Both the position numbers and the translations under genes were made by a program. Shown in pieces: positions 8,058 to 17,002 of a stretch of DNA of 64,000 bases; position 1 is the stretch's first letter, and each line of letters starts with the position of its first letter. The notes under the pieces were generated by a model, which worked only from the letters and a program-made list of their open reading frames with translations, did no database searches and had not been told where the DNA came from. The stretch spans positions 845,396 through 909,395 of the forward strand of contig JAEUKT010000002.1 of NCBI GenBank assembly GCA_016794125.1, written 5' to 3'. Source of the DNA: Alphaproteobacteria bacterium (GTDB taxonomy: Bacteria > Pseudomonadota > Alphaproteobacteria > Micavibrionales > UBA2020).

Positions 8058-8105
8058 TATAATTGTTGTAACAATATCAGATGAGTTTATTCCTAGGCTC
8101 ATCTG
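8058..8105 (+). promoter_or_regulatory. Perfect -10 box and stem-loop ahead of pilC
   Basis: TATAAT (8058-8063) is followed by an 8-bp hairpin CAGATGAG (8078-8085) / CTCATCTG (8098-8105) without a T tract. No good -35 box is visible at standard spacing. The pair could give pilC its own transcript or set mRNA processing between pilB and pilC. Confidence 0.35.
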
Positions 8106-8129
8106 TCACGGGGTTCAGGGCGAGTAACC

Positions 8130-9344
8130 ATGCCAAAGTTCAGCTATCGAGCGATTAACCAAAACGGCCGTCCCGTGCGCGGTGTCGTGAACGCGGCCAA
8201 TGAAACCGAACTTTTCAACCGGCTGAACGAAACCGGCATGTCCTTGCTGGACTGCAAGGAAATGAACGAAAAGGCCGGCAAGCTCGCCAGCCTGACTGCC
8301 AAAAAGGTCAAGGCGCGTGACCTGATCCAGATGTTCGTCCACCTGGAACAGCTGCAAAAGGCCGGCGTTCCGCTGCTGGACGCGCTGTCCGACGTGCGCG
8401 ACACCGCTGAATCCTCGCGCCTGCGCGATATCATGGGCGACGTTTTCGGCGAAGTGTCGTCGGGCTCGTCCTTTTCGGTCGCGCTGTCGAAACACCCGTC
8501 GGTTTTCGAGCCGATTTTCATCTCGCTCATCAATTCGGGCGAGGAAACCGGTAACATGACCAACTCGTTCACGCAGGTGATCAAGCACCTGAAATGGACG
8601 GATGCCATGGCCAGCAAGGTGAAAAAGGCCACGCGTTACCCGAAAATCCTGGGCGGCGTCGTTATCCTCGTCGTCTGGGTGATGATGACCAAGGTCGTCC
8701 CCGACGTGACGGGCTTCTTGAAAGAGCTGGGTCAGGAACTGCCGCCCGTCACGCTCGCGCTGATCGCGACATCGGACTTCTTCCAGAACAACTTCCCCAT
8801 GATCATGCTGGCGATGATCGCGGCCTATGTGGCGCTCCGCGTGTCGCGCAACATGTCGGAAGGCGTGCGTTACCGCACCGATTACATCGCGCTGCATTCG
8901 CCCGCCTTCGGCTCGCTGATCCGCAAAATTTCGCTGTCGCGTTTCTGCCAGACCTTCGCGGTCCTGTTCACCTCCGGCCTCGAGATCCTGAAATGCCTCG
9001 AGGCTGCGAAACAGACCGCCGGCAACCTTGTCCTGACCGAGGCGCTGGAGCGCGTGAAGACGAACGTGCAGGAAGGATCGCCGCTGTCGACCGCGCTCAA
9101 CAGCTCGGGCGAATTCCCGTCGCTGGTCGTGCGCATGGTCAAGATCGGCGAGGAGTCGGGTAACCTGACCGGGGTTCTTGAGCAGGTTTCGGAATTTTAC
9201 AACCAGGACGTCAACGACGCCGTCGATGGCATGATCACGATGATCGAGCCCGCGATGACGGTGATCCTGGGGGGCATCATCCTGTGGATTGCGGCCGCGG
9301 TTTTCGGCCCGATTTACGGCAGCCTTGGCAAGATGGGGACGTAA
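8130..9344 (+). CDS. Type IV pilus inner-membrane platform protein (PilC/GspF/MshG)
   Basis: A 404-residue member of the T2SSF family, with two copies of the cytoplasmic helical domain (about residues 70-190 and 270-390) and three membrane segments. Typical motifs are FVHLEQLQKAGVPLLDAL in the first copy and FCQTFAVLFTSGLEILKCLE in the second, and the end LGGIILWIAAAVFGPIY is the usual last helix. The N-terminal FSYRAINQNGRPVRGVV is the family hallmark. It anchors the assembly and retraction ATPases in the cytoplasmic membrane. Confidence 0.95.
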   Translation: MPKFSYRAINQNGRPVRGVVNAANETELFNRLNETGMSLLDCKEMNEKAGKLASLTAKKVKARDLIQMFVHLEQLQKAGVPLLDALSDVRDTAESSRLRDIMGDVFGEVSSGSSFSVALSKHPSVFEPIFISLINSGEETGNMTNSFTQVIKHLKWTDAMASKVKKATRYPKILGGVVILVVWVMMTKVVPDVTGFLKELGQELPPVTLALIATSDFFQNNFPMIMLAMIAAYVALRVSRNMSEGVRYRTDYIALHSPAFGSLIRKISLSRFCQTFAVLFTSGLEILKCLEAAKQTAGNLVLTEALERVKTNVQEGSPLSTALNSSGEFPSLVVRMVKIGEESGNLTGVLEQVSEFYNQDVNDAVDGMITMIEPAMTVILGGIILWIAAAVFGPIYGSLGKMGT

Positions 9345-9347
9345 TAC

Positions 9348-10985
9348 ATGGTGGCGATCGGCGGCAGCAAGCGGGTGTTGATGGTGGGCGGCGAGGGCGT
9401 TGTCCTCTATGCGCCGCTTGGCAAGGGCATCGAGCGCGAAACCGCGATTTCATGGGAAGTCCCCAACTTCGACGAACAATTGGTCGAAGCGCTGGATTCC
9501 AAGCACCGCGGCAAATCGGTGCTGGTGATTTTCGACGGCGCCGACCAGACATATCGCAAGGAAGAAAACATCCCGAAGCTGTCGCCGATCGACCGGCCGC
9601 GCTTCGTGAAGCGGAAACTGGAACTGGCCTTCCCCAGCTACCCGATCCGCGCGTCGCTGGAAATCAAGCCGGCGAAGGCGAAAAAACAATTCATCCAGCT
9701 GAAGGCCGCGAAGGAAGAAGCGCGGTCCTACCTGTTCGTGGCGCTGCCCGACACCGACCAGCTGGACCGCATCGGCAACGCGCTGTATGAAACCGGCGTG
9801 CCCGTGTCGGGCTTCGGCCTGCTGCCGCTTGAATCGACCGGCATGGTCGCGGAACTGGCCAGCAAGGTATTCTCCGGCCAGGGCAAGCCGTCGCGCTGGG
9901 CGGTCGTCATCAGCCAGCATGAAACGGGCGGGTTGCGGCAGGTCGTCGTCAAGGACGGCAACCTTGCGCTGACGCGTCTTACCCCCACGTCAGAGGCCGG
10001 CACCAGCGGCACCGGCTGGGTCGATGAAGTGACGCGCGAATTCAAGGCGACGCTGACCTATATCTCGCGCTTTGGCTACACCGATGCCGACGGCCTCGAT
10101 GTCGTTGTCATCTGCGGCGACGTGGAAAAGCAGTTTTTCGATCCCAAAACGCTGCCGGTCACGCATTTCCAGTGCATCAATGCGGGCGAAGCGCTGCGCC
10201 ATCTGGGCGCGAAATCCTTCGGTTTCGACAAAACGAATTTCGGCGACGCGGTGCATGCCGCCTGGGCGGGCAAAAAAGGCGGGCTGAAACTGGCCGTGCG
10301 CGTGCCGTCCATCCACCGCATCATGGCGCCGCGCCTGGCCGCGCGCGCGGCATCGGGCCTTCTGGCCGTCGGTGTCGTCGGTCTTCTGGGCCTGACCGCC
10401 ATGGATCTGCAGGCCTATGCCGGCCTGCAAGGCGAGATCGGCGACAAGCAGAACCAGAAATCGATGCTCAGCCGCGAATACGAACAGGAATCAAAGGCGT
10501 TCGAAGGCCTGCCGGTGCGCCCCGACGCGGTGCGCGCGACGCTGGGCGTCAAAAAACTGCTGGAAAAAAACACCATCAACCTGCGGCCGATCCTGAACAC
10601 GCTGAAAAACACGCTGCCTTCGGATGTCACGATCGAAGATATCCTGATCGAACATACGCCGGGCGGCGCGCTGATGATCGGCGATGCGGCCGCGACGCGC
10701 AGCCCCTTCGCGCAGGCGCCCGACCCGGAAGATCCGGGGCAGGTGCATGTCAATTTCAAATTCAAGCTGCCCAAGGCGATGCCGCTGGAGCAGAAAACGC
10801 TGCGCGCCGACGAACTGCAAAAGGCTCTGGTCGCGGCGTTTCCGGGTTATGACGTATCTTTGTCGCAATTCGGCAACGTCGACCGTGCGGGCGGCACGAT
10901 GGTGGCGAAGGTAGGTGAAACCGTAGCGCCGACATCGGATGCCGAAGCGGTCGCCGAAATCGACATGAAAGGGAAACCCCTCTAA
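9348..10985 (+). CDS. Fused PilM-PilN-like pilus biogenesis protein (MshI/GspL type)
   Basis: A 545-residue protein. Residues 1-310 resemble the actin-like cytoplasmic PilM/GspL-N fold, with no sequence-perfect ATP motif. A single membrane segment lies around 330-355 (ASGLLAVGVVGLLGLTAMDL), followed by a PilN-like coiled coil and small periplasmic domain with LRPILNTLKNTLPSDVTIEDI. In most pili PilM and PilN are separate genes; here they are one chain, as in MshI and GspL. The ATG at 9348 follows GGGGA with an 8-base spacer. The last bases overlap the PilO-like start (TAATG), so the alignment complex M-N-O-P is made from one message. Confidence 0.85.
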   Translation: MVAIGGSKRVLMVGGEGVVLYAPLGKGIERETAISWEVPNFDEQLVEALDSKHRGKSVLVIFDGADQTYRKEENIPKLSPIDRPRFVKRKLELAFPSYPIRASLEIKPAKAKKQFIQLKAAKEEARSYLFVALPDTDQLDRIGNALYETGVPVSGFGLLPLESTGMVAELASKVFSGQGKPSRWAVVISQHETGGLRQVVVKDGNLALTRLTPTSEAGTSGTGWVDEVTREFKATLTYISRFGYTDADGLDVVVICGDVEKQFFDPKTLPVTHFQCINAGEALRHLGAKSFGFDKTNFGDAVHAAWAGKKGGLKLAVRVPSIHRIMAPRLAARAASGLLAVGVVGLLGLTAMDLQAYAGLQGEIGDKQNQKSMLSREYEQESKAFEGLPVRPDAVRATLGVKKLLEKNTINLRPILNTLKNTLPSDVTIEDILIEHTPGGALMIGDAAATRSPFAQAPDPEDPGQVHVNFKFKLPKAMPLEQKTLRADELQKALVAAFPGYDVSLSQFGNVDRAGGTMVAKVGETVAPTSDAEAVAEIDMKGKPL

Positions 10986-11644
10986 TGAAGCTTATCGGCA
11001 TAAAACGGCTGATCCTGCTGGCGATACTGGCCGGCGTGAACGCGGCAATCGCAGCGGCGTATTTCCTGTGGATCGGTCCGATGCTGACCGACGCGCAAAA
11101 CGCGCTGACGGGCGTCACCAGCGAAATTTCGCAGCTGCAGGGCAAAATCCAGAACACCAAGGCGGAGCTGGCCGAATACAAGGACAACATGCCCAAATAC
11201 GAGGAACTGAAGGCGCGCGGATTTATGTCCGGCCAGGACCGCTTCCAGATCAGCCGCGATCTTGACGCGGTCCGTAAATCGTCCGAACTGGGCGGCTTCG
11301 GCTTCAATATCTCGGAATTGCGCACCGTCAACAGCCCGGATGCCGAAACCGCGCAGCTGAAGGTGTTGAACAGCCGCATCACGCTCGATGGCGTCGGTTC
11401 GCTGATCGACAGCAATTTTTATACCTTCGTTGACCGTATGAACACGGCCTTCCCGTCGCATGTGCGGCTGCAGAAGCTGCAGATCACGCGCAGCCAGCCG
11501 CTGAACAATCCCAACCTGCGCCGCATCGCGCAGCTGGAAAACGTGCCGCTGCTGACTGCATCGACCATTTTTGACTGGATGACGGTGGTGCCCGCCACGC
11601 CCCCCGTCGATCCCAATAACCCCAACGCGCCGAGGCAGCCATGA
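10985..11644 (+). CDS. PilO/MshJ-like pilus alignment protein
   Basis: A 219-residue bitopic inner-membrane protein. A membrane helix covers residues 8-29, then a coiled coil about 35-75 (ISQLQGKIQNTKAELAEYK) and a small periplasmic ferredoxin-like domain, the PilO layout. It would pair with the PilN part of the preceding protein and link the platform to the secretin. The start overlaps the upstream stop by one base and the end overlaps the next gene by four. Confidence 0.8.
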   Translation: MKLIGIKRLILLAILAGVNAAIAAAYFLWIGPMLTDAQNALTGVTSEISQLQGKIQNTKAELAEYKDNMPKYEELKARGFMSGQDRFQISRDLDAVRKSSELGGFGFNISELRTVNSPDAETAQLKVLNSRITLDGVGSLIDSNFYTFVDRMNTAFPSHVRLQKLQITRSQPLNNPNLRRIAQLENVPLLTASTIFDWMTVVPATPPVDPNNPNAPRQP

Positions 11645-12321
11645 TCCGGTCTTTATATAGCCTCGCGGCCGTCGCCGTCCTGATGCTGCCGCTGGCCGCA
11701 TATGCGCAGCAGCCCACAGCGGTGCAGCAGCAGGCCGCCAATGCCGCAGCACTCGGTCAGGGGCAGGTGCCCACGGCCGCGGGCGCGATACAGGCTTTGT
11801 CCGCGATCGATAACGGCGCGGCTCCGGCCGCCGCAGCGGGCGCAGCACCGGGCGCGCCGGCGGCTGCCGATACGGCGCATCCCGGTGTTGTGGCGGGCGT
11901 ATCGCCCACGACCGCGCCTGCGCCGGAATCGAAAGACGATATCCAGAAGCCATTCACACGCTCGCTGTTTTACACCAAGCAGGATCTTGTGCAGATCAGC
12001 AAGGCTTTGAACGGGCAGTCTGTCAACCTTGATACGCCGATCAGCGGCGGCGGCGGCGAAGTCATCCCGCAGGTGCGTACCATCACGCTGACGGGCGTTT
12101 TGTACAAAGGCCCCGGCGACTGGCTGATCTGGCTGAACGGCCAGAAACTGAACCCGCGCAACCTGCTGCGCGAAATCTATGAAATCGAAGTGTTCAAGGA
12201 TTCGCGCGTGCGCCTGAAATGGTACGATATCGGCCTCGACGGCGTGATCGACGTGACGCTGCGTCCGCACCAGAAATACGACATCGTGACCGGCTTGCTG
12301 CTGCCGGCGCCGCAGGAATGA
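11641..12321 (+). CDS. PilP/MshK-like periplasmic pilus protein
   Basis: A 226-residue protein with a signal peptide (cleavage near AYAQQP, residues 20-24), a long Ala-rich disordered stretch to about 95, and a C-terminal beta-rich domain with TITLTGVLYKGPGDWLIWLNGQKL, as in MshK/PilP proteins that contact the secretin. No lipobox is present. Position (after PilO-like, overlapping it by 4 bp) supports the call more than sequence identity does. Confidence 0.7.
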   Translation: MIRSLYSLAAVAVLMLPLAAYAQQPTAVQQQAANAAALGQGQVPTAAGAIQALSAIDNGAAPAAAAGAAPGAPAAADTAHPGVVAGVSPTTAPAPESKDDIQKPFTRSLFYTKQDLVQISKALNGQSVNLDTPISGGGGEVIPQVRTITLTGVLYKGPGDWLIWLNGQKLNPRNLLREIYEIEVFKDSRVRLKWYDIGLDGVIDVTLRPHQKYDIVTGLLLPAPQE

Positions 12322-13100
12322 CCAGCACCATGACCGCGCAACCCGCCGCAAAACCAGACACTGCCGCGCCGGCCATCCGGATCGCGGGCGTGTCTGCCGA
12401 TTACGGTCATGGCACGGTCATCGAAGACATCAGCTTCGACGTTCCCGCCGGAAAAACCTTCGGCCTGATCGGCCTGAACGGCGTGGGCAAAACGACGCTG
12501 ATCAAGATCATCCTCGGCCTGATGGAATCCTCCAAGGGCAGCGTCCAGCTGTTCGGCGGCACCGCGCTTGATGCCGAGGCCAAGTCGAAAATCGCCTACC
12601 TGCCCGAAAAATTCGAGCCGCCGCCTTTTTTGTCGGGCCTCGAATTCGTGAAATTCTCGCTCGCGCTTTACAAGCGCCCCTTCACCGAAGAAGCCGTGAT
12701 GCAGGCGGCCGACCGCGTGTCGCTGACACGCGCCGCGCTGAAACGCCGCGTGAACACCTATTCCAAAGGCATGCGCCAGAAAACGGGCCTGATGGGCACC
12801 TGGCTGACCGGCTGCCCGCTCCTGATCCTCGACGAGCCGATGAGCGGCCTCGACCCGCTCGCGCGCGTGCTGGTGAAGGAAGAAATCGCCGCCTGCCGCC
12901 GTGCGGGCATGACAGTATTTTTATCGTCGCATATTTTGTCGGACATGGATGAAATCTGCGACAACATCGCCGTCATCCATGACGGCCGCCTGAAATTCAC
13001 GGGTACGCCCGCGGAGCTTAAACAGAACGCGAAACAGGAATACCTGGAACGCGCATTCCTTAAAGTCATCGAAGGTTCAAAAAGGGTCTATGAATCATGA
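12318..13100 (+). CDS. ABC transporter ATP-binding protein inside the pilus locus (PilH-like)
   Basis: A 260-residue ABC ATPase with Walker A GLNGVGKTT (about 52-60), a divergent signature YSKGMRQK, and Walker B LLILDEPMSGLDP. This type serves ABC-2 permeases. The start ATG 12318 overlaps the PilP-like stop (ATGA) and its own stop overlaps the TPR gene, so it is fully embedded in the pilus operon. Its likely partner is the permease at 20014, 7 kb downstream in the same locus. Myxococcus xanthus carries a comparable ABC pair (PilH, PilI, with PilG) needed for pilus assembly; the functional equivalence is inferred. Confidence 0.9.
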   Translation: MTSTMTAQPAAKPDTAAPAIRIAGVSADYGHGTVIEDISFDVPAGKTFGLIGLNGVGKTTLIKIILGLMESSKGSVQLFGGTALDAEAKSKIAYLPEKFEPPPFLSGLEFVKFSLALYKRPFTEEAVMQAADRVSLTRAALKRRVNTYSKGMRQKTGLMGTWLTGCPLLILDEPMSGLDPLARVLVKEEIAACRRAGMTVFLSSHILSDMDEICDNIAVIHDGRLKFTGTPAELKQNAKQEYLERAFLKVIEGSKRVYES

Positions 13101-14848
13101 AACTGTTCGGCAAAAAAGACAGCAACGCGGCCGCACCCGAAGAACTGGCAGGGGACGATCTTGGTGAAATGGACGCGGGCCTCGAGGAACTCGAAGGTGC
13201 AGCCGCCCCTGCCGAAAAAGCGCTGTCAGCGCCGTCGCGCAGCATGTCGGGCGCAGCGGGCGGCGGACGTAAAAACCTGCTGGTGCTGGTCGCGCTGCTG
13301 GTGGTCGCCGGCATCGCCGGCGGATATTTCTGGTTCATGGGCGGCAACGACGAACCCATCCATGTGACCGCGCAACAGACACCCGTTACGCCGCCCGCCG
13401 ATATGGCTGCGGCGACGCCCCCGATGCCAACACCCGCCGCAGCTGATCCGATGGCGGCTCCCGCAACGCCAGCCGCTGATCCGATGGCGGCACCCGCCGC
13501 AGATCCGATGGCAGTTCCCGCTGCGGATCCTGCCGCCGCCGTTACGCCTGTGATGCCCGCGACCGATGTAGCGGTTGCTGCCGGTGCAGCCGCAACGCCT
13601 GCCGGCGACCCGCTTGCCGCAACGGCGCCCGCCGCCGGCAATCCTGCCGATCCTTTCGCAACGCCGGCGGCCGACCCCGCAGCCGCGCCCGCGGCAACAG
13701 ATCCCGCCGCAGCCGCAGCTGTCCTGGGCCAGCCGCCCGCCGACGAAGCGACCGCAATCGCGGCCGTTCCCGCAGCCGCGCCGCCAGCAGATGCTCCCCC
13801 GGCCGATCCTGCCGATGATCAGGCACCCGACGCGCCTGCCGCGATGGCAGCGCCTTCGACTCCCGACGGCATGCCGCCGCAACCCGCCGCCGCCGATCCG
13901 GCCGTTGCCGGTGCAGCACCCGTTGAAGCGGCGCCTGCCGAATCCGCACCGTCATGGGCGGCGCCCGGCACGGCTGTCGTTCCCGGCACGACCAATCCTG
14001 CTGCCAACGCAACCTCGCCCAACGATGCCGAGCTTGCCATCGTGCAGCACGCCGATGTGATGGACCAACTGAGCCGCCCGGCCGATACGCAGACCGCCGT
14101 CGCCGCCGGTGCCGCTGCCGCGACGCCCGCCACCGGCGCGCCGTTCGATCCCGCCGCCGCCAGCAAAACGGTCAACCGCAACGCCATGAAAACGGTTGGC
14201 GAAATCCTGGAACAGCCGGGCATCGTGCGCCCGCTGCCGTCCGGCTACATGACGATCCGCAAGGAAAGCGATGCGGGCAGCATCGACAGCCGCCTGACCA
14301 AGGCGCGCGCCGCGCTTGCGGAAGGTAACAACTCCGCCGCGCTGGAGCTGTTCGACGACTTGCACAAGGACTATCCGAAGGACAAGCGCATCCTGATGGG
14401 CCGCGCCGTATCGCTGCACAAGATGGGCCAGAAAGACGAAGCGCTTTCCGCCTATGAAGATGTCCTGAACCGTGACCCGAAAAACCTCGACGCGCTCAAC
14501 AACATGCTGGGCCTGCTGAAGGAAAAAGACCCGCAGCTGGCCGTTGAAAAACTGCAGGAACTGCACGATGCCTATCCCTATCAGGGCGATATCGCGGCCC
14601 AGCTGGGCGTTGCTTACGGCAGCACCGGCCAGTACGACCAGGCGCTGCGCTATCTTGATCTTGCCGAAGGGCTGAAGCCCGGCACCAGCTTCGTGCTGTA
14701 CAACAAATCCGTGCTGCTCGACAAAATGGGCCGCGGGCGCGAAGCGGCAAGCCTGTACCGCCAGATCCTGCGCATGGCCGCCGACGGCGATCTCGACCAG
14801 AACCTGCCGCTCGACAGCATCCGCCGCCGCCTGGCCGCGCTCCAGTAA
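13097..14848 (+). CDS. Membrane-anchored TPR protein with Ala/Pro-rich linker (MshN-like)
   Basis: A 583-residue protein with a cytoplasmic N-terminus of about 55 residues, one membrane helix (LLVLVALLVVAGIAGGYFWF), then about 270 residues of Ala/Pro/Asp low complexity containing repeats of the type ADPMAAPA, and a C-terminal domain (about 395-583) of four or so TPR repeats. The domain order resembles MshN of the MSHA system. It probably reaches through the periplasm to the secretin or peptidoglycan. The low-complexity DNA is repetitive and prone to length change. Confidence 0.85.
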   Translation: MKLFGKKDSNAAAPEELAGDDLGEMDAGLEELEGAAAPAEKALSAPSRSMSGAAGGGRKNLLVLVALLVVAGIAGGYFWFMGGNDEPIHVTAQQTPVTPPADMAAATPPMPTPAAADPMAAPATPAADPMAAPAADPMAVPAADPAAAVTPVMPATDVAVAAGAAATPAGDPLAATAPAAGNPADPFATPAADPAAAPAATDPAAAAAVLGQPPADEATAIAAVPAAAPPADAPPADPADDQAPDAPAAMAAPSTPDGMPPQPAAADPAVAGAAPVEAAPAESAPSWAAPGTAVVPGTTNPAANATSPNDAELAIVQHADVMDQLSRPADTQTAVAAGAAAATPATGAPFDPAAASKTVNRNAMKTVGEILEQPGIVRPLPSGYMTIRKESDAGSIDSRLTKARAALAEGNNSAALELFDDLHKDYPKDKRILMGRAVSLHKMGQKDEALSAYEDVLNRDPKNLDALNNMLGLLKEKDPQLAVEKLQELHDAYPYQGDIAAQLGVAYGSTGQYDQALRYLDLAEGLKPGTSFVLYNKSVLLDKMGRGREAASLYRQILRMAADGDLDQNLPLDSIRRRLAALQ

Positions 14849-14866
14849 GACGGGAGGGCTAGCGGG

Positions 14867-15673
14867 ATGTATGACGATATCCCGCTGCCCGACGGCTTCT
14901 TTCTGGGTGTGACCGTTTTTCTTGGGCTTGTGCTGGGCAGTTTTGCGACGGCGCTTGCGTACCGCGTGCCGCTGGGCATATCCATCCTAAAAAAAACACG
15001 CTCCGCCTGCACCGCCTGCGGGCGGCAGCTGACGGCGCTTGATCTTGTGCCGCTTTTGTCATGGGCGGCGCTGCGGGGGCGGTGCCGCAGCTGCAAGGCC
15101 GCCATCGGCTGGCAGTACCCGCTGATCGAGCTTGGCACGCTTGCGCTCTGCCTTGGCTTTTATTTCCGCTTCGGCTTCAACGCGCAGGTCTTGTGCCTTT
15201 TCGCGCTGGCGCCGCTGGTCGCTTCGATCATCGCGATCGACTTTAATTATAAAATCATTCCCGACAGCCTGAATTTAGCGATGTTCGCCGCCGGCTGCGT
15301 CATGCTGTGCGTCGCGGCGTACCAGTCGCCCGATGCCCTGTCATTTATCACGGCAAAAGGCGGCGAGGGGCTGGGCGCGGCTGTATTATATGTGGCGGTG
15401 TCGCTGGCCTTGCGGCAGGCGATCATGATTTGGCGTAAAAAAGACGCACTGGGCTGGGGCGATGTGAAGTTTTTTGCGGTTGCGGGCTTCTGGCTGGGCC
15501 TCAATCCCGATTCTGCTGCTTATCTGATGCTGGTGGCGGGTGTTATCGGCATTTTTCTGGCCGTTATCTGGCAAAAAATAAAAAAAGAGGCCGAATTCCC
15601 GTTCGGCCCCGCGCTGCTGCTGGCGTTTGTCGCCATGCTGCTGTGGCAGGGGCCGGTATTCCTGTTGCGCTAA
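14867..15673 (+). CDS. pilD: Prepilin leader peptidase / N-methyltransferase
   Basis: A 268-residue polytopic aspartyl protease that cleaves type IV prepilins after Gly and methylates the new N-terminus. The cytoplasmic zinc loop has both Cys pairs (C48/C51 and C73/C76). The catalytic aspartates are D125 in AIDFNYKIIPD and D199 in GWGD. The ATG at 14867 follows GGGAGGG. All four prepilins encoded downstream have the substrate motif it needs. Confidence 0.95.
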   Translation: MYDDIPLPDGFFLGVTVFLGLVLGSFATALAYRVPLGISILKKTRSACTACGRQLTALDLVPLLSWAALRGRCRSCKAAIGWQYPLIELGTLALCLGFYFRFGFNAQVLCLFALAPLVASIIAIDFNYKIIPDSLNLAMFAAGCVMLCVAAYQSPDALSFITAKGGEGLGAAVLYVAVSLALRQAIMIWRKKDALGWGDVKFFAVAGFWLGLNPDSAAYLMLVAGVIGIFLAVIWQKIKKEAEFPFGPALLLAFVAMLLWQGPVFLLR

Positions 15674-15799
15674 AAGCGCGCCATCCAATATGGCAATCCA
15701 GAATTTACCGTTTATTCAATCTATTTAGGCTATCTTATGAAGGTGCAGAGGCAGGCAACGACCGGCCTTTGACCGTCATGGGTCTATGGGGGACGAACA

Positions 15800-17002
15800 G
15801 TGGACATTACAGAACTTCTGAAATTCACGCTCGATAACAAGGGCTCCGACTTGCACCTTGCGGGCAGCAACCAGCCGATCGTCCGTATCGACGGCGACCT
15901 GCAGCGCATCAAGACCGATGTGCTGACCGCCGATGTGATCCGCGCGATGCTTTTTTCGGTCATGACCGAAGAACAGCGCGCCGTGTATGAACGCGATCTC
16001 GAGCACGACTTTGCTATTTCGCTGGGGCAGGACGCGCGTTTCCGCGTCAACGCCTTCACGAACCGCCAGGGTTCCGCCGCCGTCTTCCGGGTCATTCCGA
16101 CGAAAATCCCGACGATGGAACAGCTGGACCTGCCGCCCGTCATCCGCCGCCTGGCCGAGCTTGAGAAAGGCCTCGTGCTGGTGACCGGCCCGACAGGCTC
16201 GGGTAAATCCACGACGCTCGCGTCGATGATCAACCACATCAACCAGAAATACCCGTACCACATCCTGACCGTCGAAGATCCCGTCGAATTCTTCCACAAT
16301 TCGAAAACATCGCTGGTCAACCACCGCGAGGTGGGTAACGACACCAAGTCATTCGGTCGCGCGCTGAAATCCGCCCTTCGTGAAGACCCCGACGTCATCC
16401 TGGTGGGGGAGATGCGCGACCATGAAACGATCTCGCTCGCGCTGACCGCTGCCGAAACCGGCCACTTGGTCTTCGGAACGCTGCACTCGAACACGGCCGC
16501 CAAAACCATCGACCGCGTCATCGACGTGTTCCCCGCCGCCGAAAAAGAAATGGTCCGCGCGATGCTTTCATCTTCGGTGCAGGGCATTATCGCGCAGTCG
16601 CTGCTGAAAAAAGCGGGCGGCGGCCGCGTCGCCGCGCACGAGATCATGGTGGGCACCAACGCGGTGCGCAACCTGATCCGCGAAAACCAGCTTGCGCAGA
16701 TCTATTCGATGATCCAGACCGGCTCGCGTTACGGCATGCAGACGATGGAGGATTCGGTGAACGACCTCCTTATCTCCGGCCTTGTGACGCAGGAAGTCGC
16801 GGACGAAGTGTTGAAAGACGCGACAGAATCGCTGGAAGAAGCATCTGCGCCCGCCGGCGGCGCACATGGCAAAGGCGCACCGCCGCCCCCGCCCGCGAAA
16901 AAAGCCAACCCGCTGACCGGCGGCGCCAAGCCGGCCGCAGCGCCCGCGAAGCCGCCGCCCATGACCGAGACGGACAAGCCTGAAGGAGGATATTCCTTTT
17001 GA
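15800..17002 (+). CDS. pilT: Pilus retraction ATPase PilT
   Basis: A 400-residue hexameric ATPase that depolymerises the pilus. It has Walker A GPTGSGKST (130-138), Walker B PDVILVGEMRD, the His box GTLHSNTA, and the PilT-typical motif AVRNLIRENQLAQIYSMIQ. The start is GTG 15800 after GGGGGA. The last 55 residues are Pro/Ala/Lys-rich and unusual for PilT, so they may be a flexible docking tail. The gene ends in a strong ribosome-binding site for pilU, whose TTG start overlaps its TGA. Confidence 0.95.
   Translation: MDITELLKFTLDNKGSDLHLAGSNQPIVRIDGDLQRIKTDVLTADVIRAMLFSVMTEEQRAVYERDLEHDFAISLGQDARFRVNAFTNRQGSAAVFRVIPTKIPTMEQLDLPPVIRRLAELEKGLVLVTGPTGSGKSTTLASMINHINQKYPYHILTVEDPVEFFHNSKTSLVNHREVGNDTKSFGRALKSALREDPDVILVGEMRDHETISLALTAAETGHLVFGTLHSNTAAKTIDRVIDVFPAAEKEMVRAMLSSSVQGIIAQSLLKKAGGGRVAAHEIMVGTNAVRNLIRENQLAQIYSMIQTGSRYGMQTMEDSVNDLLISGLVTQEVADEVLKDATESLEEASAPAGGAHGKGAPPPPPAKKANPLTGGAKPAAAPAKPPPMTETDKPEGGYSF

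Noticed and set aside
13400..14150. CRISPR-like or minisatellite array in the TPR gene
   Set aside because: The repeats are in-frame Ala/Pro/Asp codons without spacers, so they are low-complexity coding sequence.
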